The notes: generated by a model from the letters alone, not told the origin. 64,000 nucleotides of DNA from BP-133 sp040756995 (GCA_040756995.1 JBFLYK010000013.1:81314-145313), one strand, 5' to 3'; positions 51,456 through 60,379 are shown, counted from the first letter of the stretch. Numbers and translations: made by a program.

Positions 51456-52760
51456 TTATTCTTTGCTGTCCCAGACGGCGGGCGTCGGATCGGCCATGAG
51501 CTGCCGGTAGCGTCGGAAGAACCCTCGCCCCGGCTCCTCGTTCCAACCCGTCATCACCGTGCCGGGCCACTGGTCGCTGATGCCGTCCGTTGGCTTGTCC
51601 AGGCCCATCCGGACGTTCGACTGCAGCTGACGCGAGATGTAGCCCCGCAACGTGTCCTGGCACATCGACCAGTTCTCGCCGTCATCTTGCTCGAGGAGGC
51701 CGCAGGGGCTGAACGTGGCGCGGACCAGGCGAGCCTGGGCCTCCTTGATCTCCTGGGGCGCCGCCTTGTCGACCAGGGTCCACGACCGCACCTCCATGTG
51801 GTGCGGCCCCCGGGGCAGCCAGACGCGGATCGTCTGGAAGGCAGTGAGGTAGGAGAAGTTCGGGAAGATGGTGTGAGCGGCGATGTTGTGGAGCAGATCC
51901 CGCTCGGCGCCGAGCCGGGCCGCGGACTCCGGCCGGAGCACGTCCTGGTGGTACTTCATCAGCTGCTGGTCCGGGTTCAACAGCTCCAGGGTCGGGTCGG
52001 CGAAACCGACGAGTCCGTGGCCGTTGCCCGCCGTCACGGTCCAGCCGTCCGGGAAGTCCGTGACGTCGGCGTCCTCCGGCTGCATGGCCATGAGGGCCGA
52101 GACGTGGGAGGCGAAAGCGTGGTGGCCGTCCTGCACGAAGTTCTCCGCGCCGTACTTCCAGTTGCAGTCGATGATCCACTTGTGAACGCCGCCGACGAGC
52201 TCGGTGCCGCCTTCCCGGCGGTCGACCAGCACGTCGAGGTAGTACGTCATGTCGCCCAGGTAGTCCCGGAGCGGCGGGGCCGAGGCGTCGAACGTCCCGA
52301 AGATCAGGCCTTTGTAGCTGTCGATCTGGGCGATGGGCACCGCCGCCCAGCCGGCGTCGAGCGGGGCGTTGTCGTACATCTCACCGAAGGGAACGTCCAC
52401 GATGTTGCCCCGCCGGTCGTAGGCCCAGCCGTGGTAGCTGCAGGAGAACCCCGCGGCGTTGCCGCCGTCGAGCTTGCAGATCTTCATGCCTCGATGCCGG
52501 CAGACGTTGAGGAAACCGGCGATCGTCCCGTCTTCCTGGCGGCAGACGACGACGGGATCCTCTCCGATCGAGGTCGTGAAGAAGTCACCGGTGCCGCGTA
52601 TCTGGGACTCGTGGCCGAGGAACTGCCAGCACCGTGCGAAGATGCGCTGGAGCTCCATCTCGTAGATGGCGGGGTCAGAAAAGACGTGGCGGCTGACGAG
52701 GCCCCGGTCGGGATCGACCAGGTCCTCGATACAAGTCGCGTCGGTGTATCCGATACTCAT
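51456..52760 (-). CDS. Rieske ring-hydroxylating dioxygenase alpha subunit
   Basis: The 434-residue protein has a Rieske domain with CRHRGMKICKL and CSYHGWAYD (Cys-His pairs for [2Fe-2S]), and a catalytic domain with the mononuclear iron site in AENFVQDGHHAFASH (bridging Asp and two His). It should add O2 to an aromatic ring, giving a cis-dihydrodiol. The start ATG 52760 follows GAAGGAAG and overlaps the hydratase stop. It is closest in style to biphenyl/alkylbenzene-type dioxygenases; the real substrate is unknown. Confidence 0.92.
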   Translation of the reverse strand: MSIGYTDATCIEDLVDPDRGLVSRHVFSDPAIYEMELQRIFARCWQFLGHESQIRGTGDFFTTSIGEDPVVVCRQEDGTIAGFLNVCRHRGMKICKLDGGNAAGFSCSYHGWAYDRRGNIVDVPFGEMYDNAPLDAGWAAVPIAQIDSYKGLIFGTFDASAPPLRDYLGDMTYYLDVLVDRREGGTELVGGVHKWIIDCNWKYGAENFVQDGHHAFASHVSALMAMQPEDADVTDFPDGWTVTAGNGHGLVGFADPTLELLNPDQQLMKYHQDVLRPESAARLGAERDLLHNIAAHTIFPNFSYLTAFQTIRVWLPRGPHHMEVRSWTLVDKAAPQEIKEAQARLVRATFSPCGLLEQDDGENWSMCQDTLRGYISRQLQSNVRMGLDKPTDGISDQWPGTVMTGWNEEPGRGFFRRYRQLMADPTPAVWDSKE

Positions 52761-53584
52761 GGTGCTTCCTTCTGGGTTGTGGCTTCTGTGTGACGAGTAA
52801 AGACGACCGCCACCGAGCCGAGTGACCCGAACGTCGCCCGGAAGACGTCGTCGGTCTCGGCGTCGAGGGCCCGGCACGGCGATCCTGGCAGGACAACGTC
52901 ACCGGGTTCGAGGGCGGTGTCATAACTGGACAGTTTGCGGACGAGCCACGCCACCGACCGAAGAGGGCTTCCGAGCACATCGCGCATCGTCCCCGCCGCG
53001 CCGGGGCGGCCGTTCTTCTCCAGGGTCACGGTGATCCGTTCGAAATCGACGCCGAGCGGGGAGAACGCCTGGTTCCCGAGGACGAACCGGCAGGACGAAC
53101 CATTGTCGGCCACGGTGTCGTGCCAACGGATGCGCCAATCGGCAATTCGGCTGTCCACGATCTCGAGAGCCGGGATGATGCACTCGGTGGCGGCCAGGAC
53201 CTGGCGGGATGTCACCGTCGGCCCCTCCAGCCGCCGCTTGAGCACGAAGGCGATCTCGGGCTCCACCTTGGGGGCGATCAACTCAGCCAGCTCGACGTCG
53301 TCGCCGTCGGAAACCTCCATCACGTCGAAGAGGTAGCCGAAATCCGGTTCAGCGACGCCGGCCATCTCCTGCATAGCCGGGCTCGTGAGCCCGATCTTCT
53401 TTCCGATGACACGATGACCGAGCTGCTGTCGGATGGTCGCCACTGAGGCCTGGACACCGTAGGCGTCGGATTCGTCGAGCCCGTCGTGCCGTTCGGTGAT
53501 CGGGGCGACGGGGACAGCGGCGCACTCCGCCTTCCAGAGCTCCTCGGCCAGCGCTCGACGCGTCAGGTCATCCAGCGACGCCAA
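52757..53584 (-). CDS. mhpD: 2-hydroxypenta-2,4-dienoate hydratase
   Basis: The 275-residue protein matches the 2-keto-4-pentenoate hydratase family: GKKIGLTSPAMQEMAGVAEPDFGYL, written as GKKIGLTSPAMQ and PDFGYLFD, then KVEPEIAFVLKR, the metal-binding region, and VLPGSPCRA near the end. It adds water to the dienoate made by the C-C hydrolase, giving 4-hydroxy-2-oxovalerate. TTG 53584 has GGGAGGTG 7-8 nt upstream and overlaps the aldolase by 17 nt. Confidence 0.88.
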   Translation of the reverse strand: MASLDDLTRRALAEELWKAECAAVPVAPITERHDGLDESDAYGVQASVATIRQQLGHRVIGKKIGLTSPAMQEMAGVAEPDFGYLFDVMEVSDGDDVELAELIAPKVEPEIAFVLKRRLEGPTVTSRQVLAATECIIPALEIVDSRIADWRIRWHDTVADNGSSCRFVLGNQAFSPLGVDFERITVTLEKNGRPGAAGTMRDVLGSPLRSVAWLVRKLSSYDTALEPGDVVLPGSPCRALDAETDDVFRATFGSLGSVAVVFTRHTEATTQKEAP

Positions 53585-54614
53585 CGGGCACCTCCCGGGT
53601 CGCAGCGGCCATGGTGTAGGCAATGTCCTCGAGGAGGTCCTCCTGTCCGGCTACGGCGCCGCGACGCCCGGCTTCCAGGAGGATCTCCCGGGGGTCGAGG
53701 CCGTAACGGGCCGCTGCCGCCTGCGCCTTGTGGAGGAAGCTGGAGTAGACCCCGGCGTAGCCGAGGACGAGGCTGGAACGGTCGATGATCTGAGGGAACT
53801 TCATCATTGGCCGTACGGAGTCCTCGGCCACGTCCATGAGGCGCCACTCGTCGAGGCCGGTGTCGAACCCCAGGCGCTTGGTGACGGCGCTGAACACCTC
53901 ACCCGGGGTGTTGCCGGCGCCGGCGCCCAGGGAGCCGAGCGACCCGTCGATGAAGGTCGCGCCTTCGGCGATGGCGGCCAGGCTGTTGGCGATCGAAAGC
54001 CCGAGGTTGTTGTGGGCGTGGAGGCCGATCTCGACGTTCGAGCTGAGGGCCGCCCGGACGGCGGCGATTCGGGCCCGGACGTCGCCCTCCGTCATGTAAC
54101 CGGCGGAGTCGGCGAGATAGACGACCTCGGCGCCGGCTTCTTCCATGATGCGGGCCTGCTCGGCGGCGCGCTCCGGCGGCGCGAGGTGCGACATCATGAG
54201 GAATCCAAACGTCTTGAGGCCGAGGTCCCGGCACAGTTGCAGGTGCTGGATGCACACGTCGGCCTCGGTGACGTGGGTCGCCACCCGGACGGCCCGTACC
54301 CCGTGGTCGACTGCTTCCCGGATGTCGTCCATCACGCCCATGCCGGGGACCATGAGCGTCACAAGCGTCGCATCGCCGATGACCTCGGAGGCGGCGTCGA
54401 ACAACTCCGGGTTCGAGTACCGGCCCCGGCCCTGCAGCAATGACGACCCACCGACGCCGGCGCCGTGGCCGACCTCGACATACCGAACACCACTGGCGAC
54501 GAGTCCGGCCACGACCTCACGGACCTGGGCGGGGGAGGTCTCGTGGTCGACGGCGTGGCTGCCGTCGCGCAGACTCGTATCCAGGTAGGTGATGCTTCCG
54601 CCTATGGACACCAT
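53568..54614 (-). CDS. mhpE: 4-hydroxy-2-oxovalerate aldolase
   Basis: The 348-residue DRE-TIM protein has YLDTSLRDGSHAVDHE at the start (metal and catalytic Asp/Arg/His), VGHGAGVGGSSLLQGRG, and the metal-binding HAHNNLGLSIANS. A C-terminal helical domain contacts its partner dehydrogenase, encoded 1 nt upstream. It splits 4-hydroxy-2-oxovalerate into pyruvate and acetaldehyde, with channelling to the dehydrogenase. Confidence 0.92.
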   Translation of the reverse strand: MVSIGGSITYLDTSLRDGSHAVDHETSPAQVREVVAGLVASGVRYVEVGHGAGVGGSSLLQGRGRYSNPELFDAASEVIGDATLVTLMVPGMGVMDDIREAVDHGVRAVRVATHVTEADVCIQHLQLCRDLGLKTFGFLMMSHLAPPERAAEQARIMEEAGAEVVYLADSAGYMTEGDVRARIAAVRAALSSNVEIGLHAHNNLGLSIANSLAAIAEGATFIDGSLGSLGAGAGNTPGEVFSAVTKRLGFDTGLDEWRLMDVAEDSVRPMMKFPQIIDRSSLVLGYAGVYSSFLHKAQAAAARYGLDPREILLEAGRRGAVAGQEDLLEDIAYTMAAATREVPVGVAG

Positions 54615-54615
54615 C

Positions 54616-55509
54616 TCACACGCTCACTTTCAGCCCGGCGGCGGCGCGGTGCCGGGCGATCCGAATCGCGGCGGCGGTGATGATGTCGAGGTTGCCGGCG
54701 TACTGGGGGAGGTAGTCGCCGGCACCCTCGACCTCATTGAACAGGGTCACCCGGTTGCCGTCGACGACGGGCCCACGGACGACGTAGCCGGGGACGTAGC
54801 CCCGCACCCGGGTGATCATCTGTTCGACCTCATCAACGAGGCGATCCTCGTCGAGACCGTCCACCTCGGCGTAGACGGTGTTGCGCATCGACATCGGGGG
54901 CTCCGCCGGGTTGATCACGACGATCGCCTTCCCCCGCTGGGCCCCTCCGACGACCTCCAATGCCTTCTTCGTCTTGTGGGTGAACTCGTCGATGTTCTGT
55001 CTGGTTCCCGGCCCGACACTCTTGCTGGCCACCGTCGACACCGTCTCGGCGTAGACGACGGCCCGGGCCGCCCGGGCGACCGCCGCCACCAGCGGGATGG
55101 TCGCCTGGCCGGCGCAGCTCACCAGGTTGAGCTCCGGCGCGTCGCGGTGCTCCTCCTCGTTCACCGCCGGGATCACCATCGGTCCGAGGGCGGCCGGGGT
55201 CAGGTCGATGCTGGCGATGCCGGCGTCGGCCAGCCGGGGGGCGTGCTCCACGTGCGCCCGGGCCGACGTGGCATCGAAGACGATGTCGGGAACGGTGCCC
55301 ATGGCCAGCAGGCCGTCGAGGCCCTTGGCGGTCGTCGCGACACCGAGTTCGGCCGCCCGCCGCAGGCCCTCGGAGTCAGGGTCGATGCCGGCCATGCCGA
55401 CCAGCGCCAGCGACGGCTCACGCAGCGCCTTGTACATGAGATCGGTGGCGATGTTCCCGGAGCCGAGGATCGCCACCCGCAGCCCTGTGCCGCTCGTGCC
55501 GGTGGTCAT
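54616..55509 (-). CDS. mhpF: Acetaldehyde dehydrogenase (acylating)
   Basis: The 297-residue enzyme has an NAD-binding start AILGSGNIATDLMYKAL, the catalytic Cys in NLVSCAGQATIPLVAAV and the VSTVASKSVGPGTRQNIDEF region. These are conserved in DmpF/MhpF. It turns the acetaldehyde into acetyl-CoA. I use ATG 55509; the longer frame to 55713 lies in the hydrolase gene. It overlaps the hydrolase by 4 nt. Confidence 0.92.
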   Translation of the reverse strand: MTTGTSGTGLRVAILGSGNIATDLMYKALREPSLALVGMAGIDPDSEGLRRAAELGVATTAKGLDGLLAMGTVPDIVFDATSARAHVEHAPRLADAGIASIDLTPAALGPMVIPAVNEEEHRDAPELNLVSCAGQATIPLVAAVARAARAVVYAETVSTVASKSVGPGTRQNIDEFTHKTKKALEVVGGAQRGKAIVVINPAEPPMSMRNTVYAEVDGLDEDRLVDEVEQMITRVRGYVPGYVVRGPVVDGNRVTLFNEVEGAGDYLPQYAGNLDIITAAAIRIARHRAAAGLKVSV

Positions 55510-56357
55510 GGTGCGGTCAGGAAGTCGATGACGAGACGGTCGAACTCCTCCTGCTTTTCGGCCTGGACCCAGTGGCCGCACTTGGAGAAGGCCACCAGGC
55601 GGACGTCGGGCATGCGGTGGAAGGCCAGCAGGGCACTGTCCAGCGGCAGGACGCGGTCGTCGCGTCCCCAGACGAGCAGGCTCCTGTGGTGGATCTTGTC
55701 GACGTCCTTCCACAGGTCCTTGCCGGGATCGGTGGCCAGCTTGACGAACAGCTGCTTCATGAAGGCCATAGCTTCCGGCTCGGTGGCCGCCGCCAGGCGC
55801 TCCTCGAGGACGCTGTCAGGGATGTTGCTCGAGTCGTAGACCATGAGGTCGACGAAGCGGCGGATGCTTTCGAGCCCCGGCGAGGCGTAGAACTCGGCCA
55901 CGGTCTTGGCCACCGACTCGACGATGTCCCCCGACGTCAGGATGTTTACCGCCGCTCCTCCGGGACCCATGAGTACGAGCCGGTCGGCGACCTCGGGATA
56001 GTCGATGGCGACCTTCACGGCGGTTCCGCCACCCAGGGAGTTCCCCAGCAGGTGCGACTTGGTGATGCCCTTGGCGTCGAGCACGCCCTTCACGGCCTTG
56101 GCCGCCAGCTCGAAATAGGAGCCGTCGGGCAGGTCCTTCGAGGATCCCCCGAAGCCGGGCTGGTCGACGAGGAGCAGCCGGAACCCCGCGGCCACGAGGT
56201 TGTCGACGTTGCCCTTGAAGTTGCTCATGCTGCTGGCGCCCGGGCCGCCGCCGTGGAGCATGACGATCGGGTCTCCGCTCCCGACGTCGGTGACATGGAT
56301 CTTCATGCCCGCCGCTTCGACGAGCTCGTCCTTGAATTCCAGTTCTGCAGTGCTCAT
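55506..56357 (-). CDS. meta-Cleavage product C-C hydrolase
   Basis: The 283-residue alpha/beta hydrolase has the family oxyanion motif HGGGPGASSMSNF, the nucleophile in LLGNSLGGGTAVKVA, the acid in VWGRDDRVLPL and the His in KCGHWVQAEK. These fit BphD/HsaD/MhpC-type enzymes that split the ring-cleavage product into a carboxylic acid and a dienoate. It sits between the extradiol dioxygenase and acetaldehyde dehydrogenase genes. Confidence 0.9.
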   Translation of the reverse strand: MSTAELEFKDELVEAAGMKIHVTDVGSGDPIVMLHGGGPGASSMSNFKGNVDNLVAAGFRLLLVDQPGFGGSSKDLPDGSYFELAAKAVKGVLDAKGITKSHLLGNSLGGGTAVKVAIDYPEVADRLVLMGPGGAAVNILTSGDIVESVAKTVAEFYASPGLESIRRFVDLMVYDSSNIPDSVLEERLAAATEPEAMAFMKQLFVKLATDPGKDLWKDVDKIHHRSLLVWGRDDRVLPLDSALLAFHRMPDVRLVAFSKCGHWVQAEKQEEFDRLVIDFLTAP

Positions 56358-56369
56358 GTCGTCCTTTGG

Positions 56370-57248
56370 TTAGGTGCCGGGCAGCATGTCGGCGAGGCCG
56401 TGGTGGCCCCAGACGTCACCGCCCTCCCAGTCACTGACCGTCCACGTCTCTTCGTCCGTGATCTCACGGGCCCCCCAGCCGTATTCGACATCAATCATGC
56501 TGGGAGTGCGCATGTAGAACGAGAACATGTTGTCGTTGCGGTGACGGCCGAGCGATGACGTAATGGTGACGCCCGCCGCCGTCGCCCGGTCGTGGGCCAT
56601 GCCGACCATGTCCAATTCGGTGACCTGGAGCATGATGTGCTGACACCAGTTGATGGGCCCACGGGCGAGCGCGATCGAATGGTGGCGCCGGTTGGTGTGG
56701 AGGAAGCACACCTCGATCGGCCCCAGGCTGGTGTACTCGGAGACCTTGAACCCGAGCAGTCGGGTGTAGAAGTCTTGGCACTCCTCGAACTTGTCCGCCG
56801 TCACGATGAACACGGCATGGCCGAAGCCCTGGTCGCCCGTCACGAACTTCGCACCCTTGGGGGACACGAAGTTGTAGTCGAGGGTGGGCCGGTAGTAGAG
56901 CTCGATGCGGTTGCCGGCGGGGTCCTGGACGACGGCGAGCCCTCCGACTGCCCGGGTCTTCGCCGGGTCGTCGGTTCCGAGGTCGACCTCGACGCCGGCG
57001 GCCTGCAGTTCCTCCACCGCCGCCTGGAAGGCTTGGCGGTTGTTGAGCTCGAAACCGGCGTAGGCGAACCCGTCGACGTCCGACTGATGCAGGGCGATGC
57101 GCCACTTGTAATCGTCGAGCTTGAGCAGCAGCGTGTCGCTGTCAGAGTCGTCGCGCACTTGGACGCCGAGAACGTTCACGGCGAACTCCCGCCAAGCGGG
57201 AAGATCCGTAGCATTGATGCCGACGTAGCCGAACGAATGCAACTTCAT
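56370..57248 (-). CDS. Extradiol ring-cleavage dioxygenase (type I)
   Basis: The 292-residue two-domain VOC protein has FGYVGINATDLPAWREFA at the start and the iron ligands in GHAVFIVTADKFEECQ (His), WCQHIMLQVTELDM (His) and FYMRTPSMIDVEYGWG (Glu). This is the BphC/HsaC family, which opens catechol-type rings next to the hydroxyls. ATG 57248 overlaps the ferredoxin gene stop as ATGA. Substrate likely a substituted or bicyclic catechol. Confidence 0.92.
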   Translation of the reverse strand: MKLHSFGYVGINATDLPAWREFAVNVLGVQVRDDSDSDTLLLKLDDYKWRIALHQSDVDGFAYAGFELNNRQAFQAAVEELQAAGVEVDLGTDDPAKTRAVGGLAVVQDPAGNRIELYYRPTLDYNFVSPKGAKFVTGDQGFGHAVFIVTADKFEECQDFYTRLLGFKVSEYTSLGPIEVCFLHTNRRHHSIALARGPINWCQHIMLQVTELDMVGMAHDRATAAGVTITSSLGRHRNDNMFSFYMRTPSMIDVEYGWGAREITDEETWTVSDWEGGDVWGHHGLADMLPGT

Positions 57249-57595
57249 GCACTGCCTTCCTTTGCTCGTACGTGGACGATTCCGTCGACCACCGCCACGT
57301 CGAATGTGGGGAGCGGCCGCGGGGCGGGGGGTGTTGCCTTTCCGGTCGCGAGGTTGAACTTCGCCCGGTGCCAGGGACAGATGATGCATCCGCCTTGGAG
57401 ACGTCCGTCTTCGATGCTCAGCTCGCGGTGGGTGCAGATGGCGCTGATACAGAAGAGGTTTCCGTCGGAATTGAGAAGAATGCAGGCCTCGCCGGTCGGG
57501 AGCGTGAAGCATTTCCGGTCACCCGGATTCAAGCTCTCCACCGAGCAGACCGGCGCCCAATTCCCCTCCTTCAACGTCACCGATTCAGCAGCCAT
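57245..57595 (-). CDS. Rieske [2Fe-2S] ferredoxin
   Basis: The 116-residue protein has CTHRELSIEDGRLQGG and CIICPWHRAKFNLATG, the Cys-His pairs of Rieske ferredoxins of oxygenase systems. It would deliver electrons to the dioxygenase at 51456. A matching ferredoxin reductase is not found in the window. It is tightly packed between the SDR and extradiol genes. Confidence 0.92.
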   Translation of the reverse strand: MAAESVTLKEGNWAPVCSVESLNPGDRKCFTLPTGEACILLNSDGNLFCISAICTHRELSIEDGRLQGGCIICPWHRAKFNLATGKATPPAPRPLPTFDVAVVDGIVHVRAKEGSA

Positions 57596-57597
57596 GG

Positions 57598-58359
57598 TCA
57601 GAACAGCGCGGCGTCGTCTGGGAAGACGCCGGGGATGAGGGCGACGTCGATCACGGCTCCCGACACCATGTCCGCCGCGTCGGACACGAGGAAGCGGACG
57701 ACCCGGGCGCAGTCGTCGGGCATCCCGACCCGGCCCTGCGCGTTCATGCTCTTCACGACTTCGAGAAGTTCGGGACGGGCCTCGACGAGACCTTCCGACA
57801 TCCCGGTGAGCATGAACCCCGGCACCACGGCGTTGACCCGGATCCGCTTCGAGGCCAGGTCGTAGGCCAGCGCCTTCGTCAGCCCGAGGACGCCCGCCTT
57901 GGACGCAATGTACGCCACATGGGCTCCGCCGCCGTAGGCCGAGATGGACGAGAAGTTCACGACCGCTCCGCCGCCGCCGTCGATCATCGACGGCAGCGCG
58001 GCCTTGCACAGCAGGAACTGGCCCTTCAGGTTGATGTCGAGGGTCAGGTCCCAGGTGTCTTCGGTGGTATCGAAGACGTTCCCGGTCGGGCGGATGGCGG
58101 CGTTGTTCACCAGAGCATGGACCGGGCCGAACCGTTCGGTGGCGGTGTGCACGAAGCCCGTCAGCTGGTCCAGGTGGCGGACGTCGGCCTCCGCCACCAG
58201 GGCGGCCGGCCGGTCGCCCAGTTCCTCGGCCAGGGTCTTCACCTGGGCGGCGTCGTTGCTGAAGGTGGCCACGGAGAACCCGTCCTCCAGCAGGCCGAGA
58301 ACGATCGCTCGCCCGGCACCGTACGTTCCACCACTGACAATGGCCAGGCGGTTGGTCAC
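57598..58359 (-). CDS. Short-chain dehydrogenase, probable cis-dihydrodiol dehydrogenase
   Basis: The 253-residue SDR has the cofactor site IVSGGTYGAGRA, the LVNNAAIRP motif and the catalytic VAYIASKAGVLGLTKAL (Tyr and Lys). Residues after it (NAVVPGFMLTGM) are typical. It is the first gene of the leftward train, so the natural role is to rearomatise the dihydrodiol made by the Rieske dioxygenase. GTG 58359 is used. Confidence 0.85.
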   Translation of the reverse strand: MTNRLAIVSGGTYGAGRAIVLGLLEDGFSVATFSNDAAQVKTLAEELGDRPAALVAEADVRHLDQLTGFVHTATERFGPVHALVNNAAIRPTGNVFDTTEDTWDLTLDINLKGQFLLCKAALPSMIDGGGGAVVNFSSISAYGGGAHVAYIASKAGVLGLTKALAYDLASKRIRVNAVVPGFMLTGMSEGLVEARPELLEVVKSMNAQGRVGMPDDCARVVRFLVSDAADMVSGAVIDVALIPGVFPDDAALF

Positions 58360-58587
58360 TGAACCGCACTCCTTCCCGCGTTGGGGGGAAGGCCTCGACC
58401 ACACCGAAACCTGACTGTCCCCCCATTCCCAGTCGCGCATCCGTCCGACGATCCCAGTCGGCGCCGGCGAAGCGCGCTACCCCTGCATTGTGGCTATTGC
58501 GCGCAAGAGACGCATCCGGGTGAATTACGCGTTGATGTCGGGGATCTCACGGAGCACAGCGCGCTCTCAGAAGGGCAGATTGGAACC
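58360..58587. promoter_or_regulatory. Divergent promoter region of the catabolic train
   Basis: This 228-nt gap lies between the divergent starts at 58359 and 58588 and must hold promoters for both. TTGCGCGCAA (58497-58506) is a perfect palindrome and a candidate operator. I cannot fix -10/-35 boxes. All downstream leftward genes to 34492 have little or no intergenic room, so this may drive the whole train. Confidence 0.45.
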
Positions 58588-59529
58588 ATGACAGCTTCAC
58601 CGCTCGTGGCCATCCTGCCCAATCCTCACACGCTCCGTGACGCCGTCGAGGCCGGCGGCGGTGTGGTGGTCCCCGTCAGTCAAGCCGAGGCTTTGGTGTG
58701 GACCGATCCCTACGTCCCCGGGCCGCTGGCTGAGACGCTGGCTGGAGCCCCGCAGATCCGTTGGGTCCAACTGCCGATGGCCGGTATCGAGAAGTTCGCG
58801 TACCTCATGCACGACGGACGTACCTGGACATGCGGCAAGGGAGTCTTCGCCGAACCCGTCGCCGAGCACGCCGTCGCCTTGCTCTTGGCCGGACTCCGTG
58901 GCATCGGCCCCTACGCCGGGGCGACGACATGGACGGAGCCCACGCCGGTGCGGTTGAACCGCCCATTGGGCTATGACTCCCTCTTGGGCGCCCGGATCGC
59001 GGTCCTCGGCGGCGGCGGGATAACTGAGGCGCTCCTGCGGCTGCTGGAGCCGTTCAGCGTGGAGGCGACGGTCGTGCGCCGCCGGCCCCAACCGATGGCC
59101 GGAGCCGCCCAGGTCGTGGGCCCGGAGATCCTCCACGAGGCGCTGGCCGATGCCGATGCCGTCGTGCTGGCGCTCGCTCTGACCGAGGAAACGCGGGGAA
59201 TTATCGGAGGACCGGAACTCAAGGCCATGACTCCCGACGCTTGGGTCGTGAACGTAGCCCGGGGACCGCATGTCGTGACCGAAGAGCTCGTCGATGCCCT
59301 CCGCCAAGGCGTGATCGGCGGCGCGGCGCTCGACGTTACGGACCCGGAGCCGCTCCCCGACGGGCATCCGCTCTGGTTCATGCCGAACTGTCTGATCACA
59401 CCCCACGTCGGAGCCGGGAACCTGGCGGCAGCCGTGCGGCTGCTCGCCGCACGGGTCACCGAGAACGTACGCCGGTTCGGGGCCGGTGAGACACTCCTCG
59501 GACTCGTCGAGGCACAGGCTGGCTACTAA
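58588..59529 (+). CDS. D-2-hydroxyacid dehydrogenase family protein
   Basis: The 313-residue protein has the family landmarks: IRWVQLPMAGIEKF, an NAD site variant in ARIAVLGGGGITEALL (GxGGI), VVNVARGPHVVTEELVDAL with the catalytic Arg, GAALDVTDPEPLP with the Glu, and ITPHVGAG with the His. ATG 58588 follows a weak GAAGGGC site. It could reduce a 2-oxo acid. It diverges from the catabolic train and may share its control. Confidence 0.85.
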   Translation: MTASPLVAILPNPHTLRDAVEAGGGVVVPVSQAEALVWTDPYVPGPLAETLAGAPQIRWVQLPMAGIEKFAYLMHDGRTWTCGKGVFAEPVAEHAVALLLAGLRGIGPYAGATTWTEPTPVRLNRPLGYDSLLGARIAVLGGGGITEALLRLLEPFSVEATVVRRRPQPMAGAAQVVGPEILHEALADADAVVLALALTEETRGIIGGPELKAMTPDAWVVNVARGPHVVTEELVDALRQGVIGGAALDVTDPEPLPDGHPLWFMPNCLITPHVGAGNLAAAVRLLAARVTENVRRFGAGETLLGLVEAQAGY

Positions 59530-60100
59530 TCAACAAATGCCGCACCTACCAGGGCGTCAAGCCCTTCGGCGATGAGCGCCTGCTCGAAGACGACTTGGAC
59601 CTGGGTGGAGGTCTCCTTGATGGAAAGCTGGTGGCGGATCCACTTGCGGGACACCATGTCGATGATGGCGAACGCCACCCGGCGGGCCCGGCGGAATGGG
59701 TGGCGTCGTAGATCCAGACCCGTTCGGCTTCCACTCCAGCCAGTCCGGCCACGGGGCAAGGGTGACCCTGGGTCGAGGTGACCGTTGCGGCAGAACGAGG
59801 ACGTGAGCAGCCAGAACGCGTCGGAAGGACGACGGCGAGACCCACACCCGCTCGACCCCACAGCCCGCACGCCCAGGTGTGGCGCAACGGAGCGGCCACG
59901 GCCTCGTCGACCGTCTTGAGGACCAGCTCTTTGACGTCGGCGGGGAGGCGCGCCGGCAGCGGGCCTGTCAGTCCCAGCCGGCTTTCCGAAGACATGAGGG
60001 GATCCACCACCGCGAGCTCGATGGCCTGCGCTTTGACCGCCTGGGTCAGTTGGGCGATCTCCTCTTGCGCCTTCTCCGGTTCCCAGTTCCGCTCCGAAAC
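59526..60100 (-). pseudogene. Transposase remnant with rve domain
   Basis: Fragments in several frames match an IS3-like transposase: RLPADVKELVLKTVDEAV with TWACGLWG, then LPDWLEWKP-type PDWLEWKPNGSG, then RRVAFAIIDMVSRKWIRH and VQVVFEQALIAEGLDALV, the start of the integrase catalytic domain. Frames change at least twice and the last two thirds of the catalytic domain are missing. It joins directly to the broken E1 beta gene. Confidence 0.65.
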
Positions 60101-60114
60101 TGGAACTCCACCAC

Positions 60115-60379
60115 TGGCCGGACGCCCAACAGCGCGGCGCCGGCCGCCAACCCGGTGAACCCGCATGCGGCGATCGGCGGTGTCGGCCACCCGTATCGGA
60201 CCGAACTCGTCAATCAGCCCGTTCGTCCCGTTGAAGGCGCCGCCGAAGACGCCGACGTCCTCGCCGATGATGAACCCGTCGGGATCGGCGGCCGTCTCGG
60301 CCCGCAGTGCCTGCGTGATGGCGTCGATGTAGGTCACCTCGCCGTTCTCCTGCGCGGGCCGCTGGGCGTCAGTCGGCAT
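60115..60379 (-). pseudogene. 2-oxoacid dehydrogenase E1 beta, truncated
   Basis: ATG 60379 begins a standard E1 beta N-terminus: GEVTYIDAITQAL, FIIGEDVGVFGG, FGPIRVADT. A frame change follows and similarity stops after ~85 residues, where the transposase remnant begins. A normal subunit has ~325 residues, so the gene is inactive. The parent complex could have been a pyruvate, acetoin or branched-chain 2-oxoacid dehydrogenase. Confidence 0.65.
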
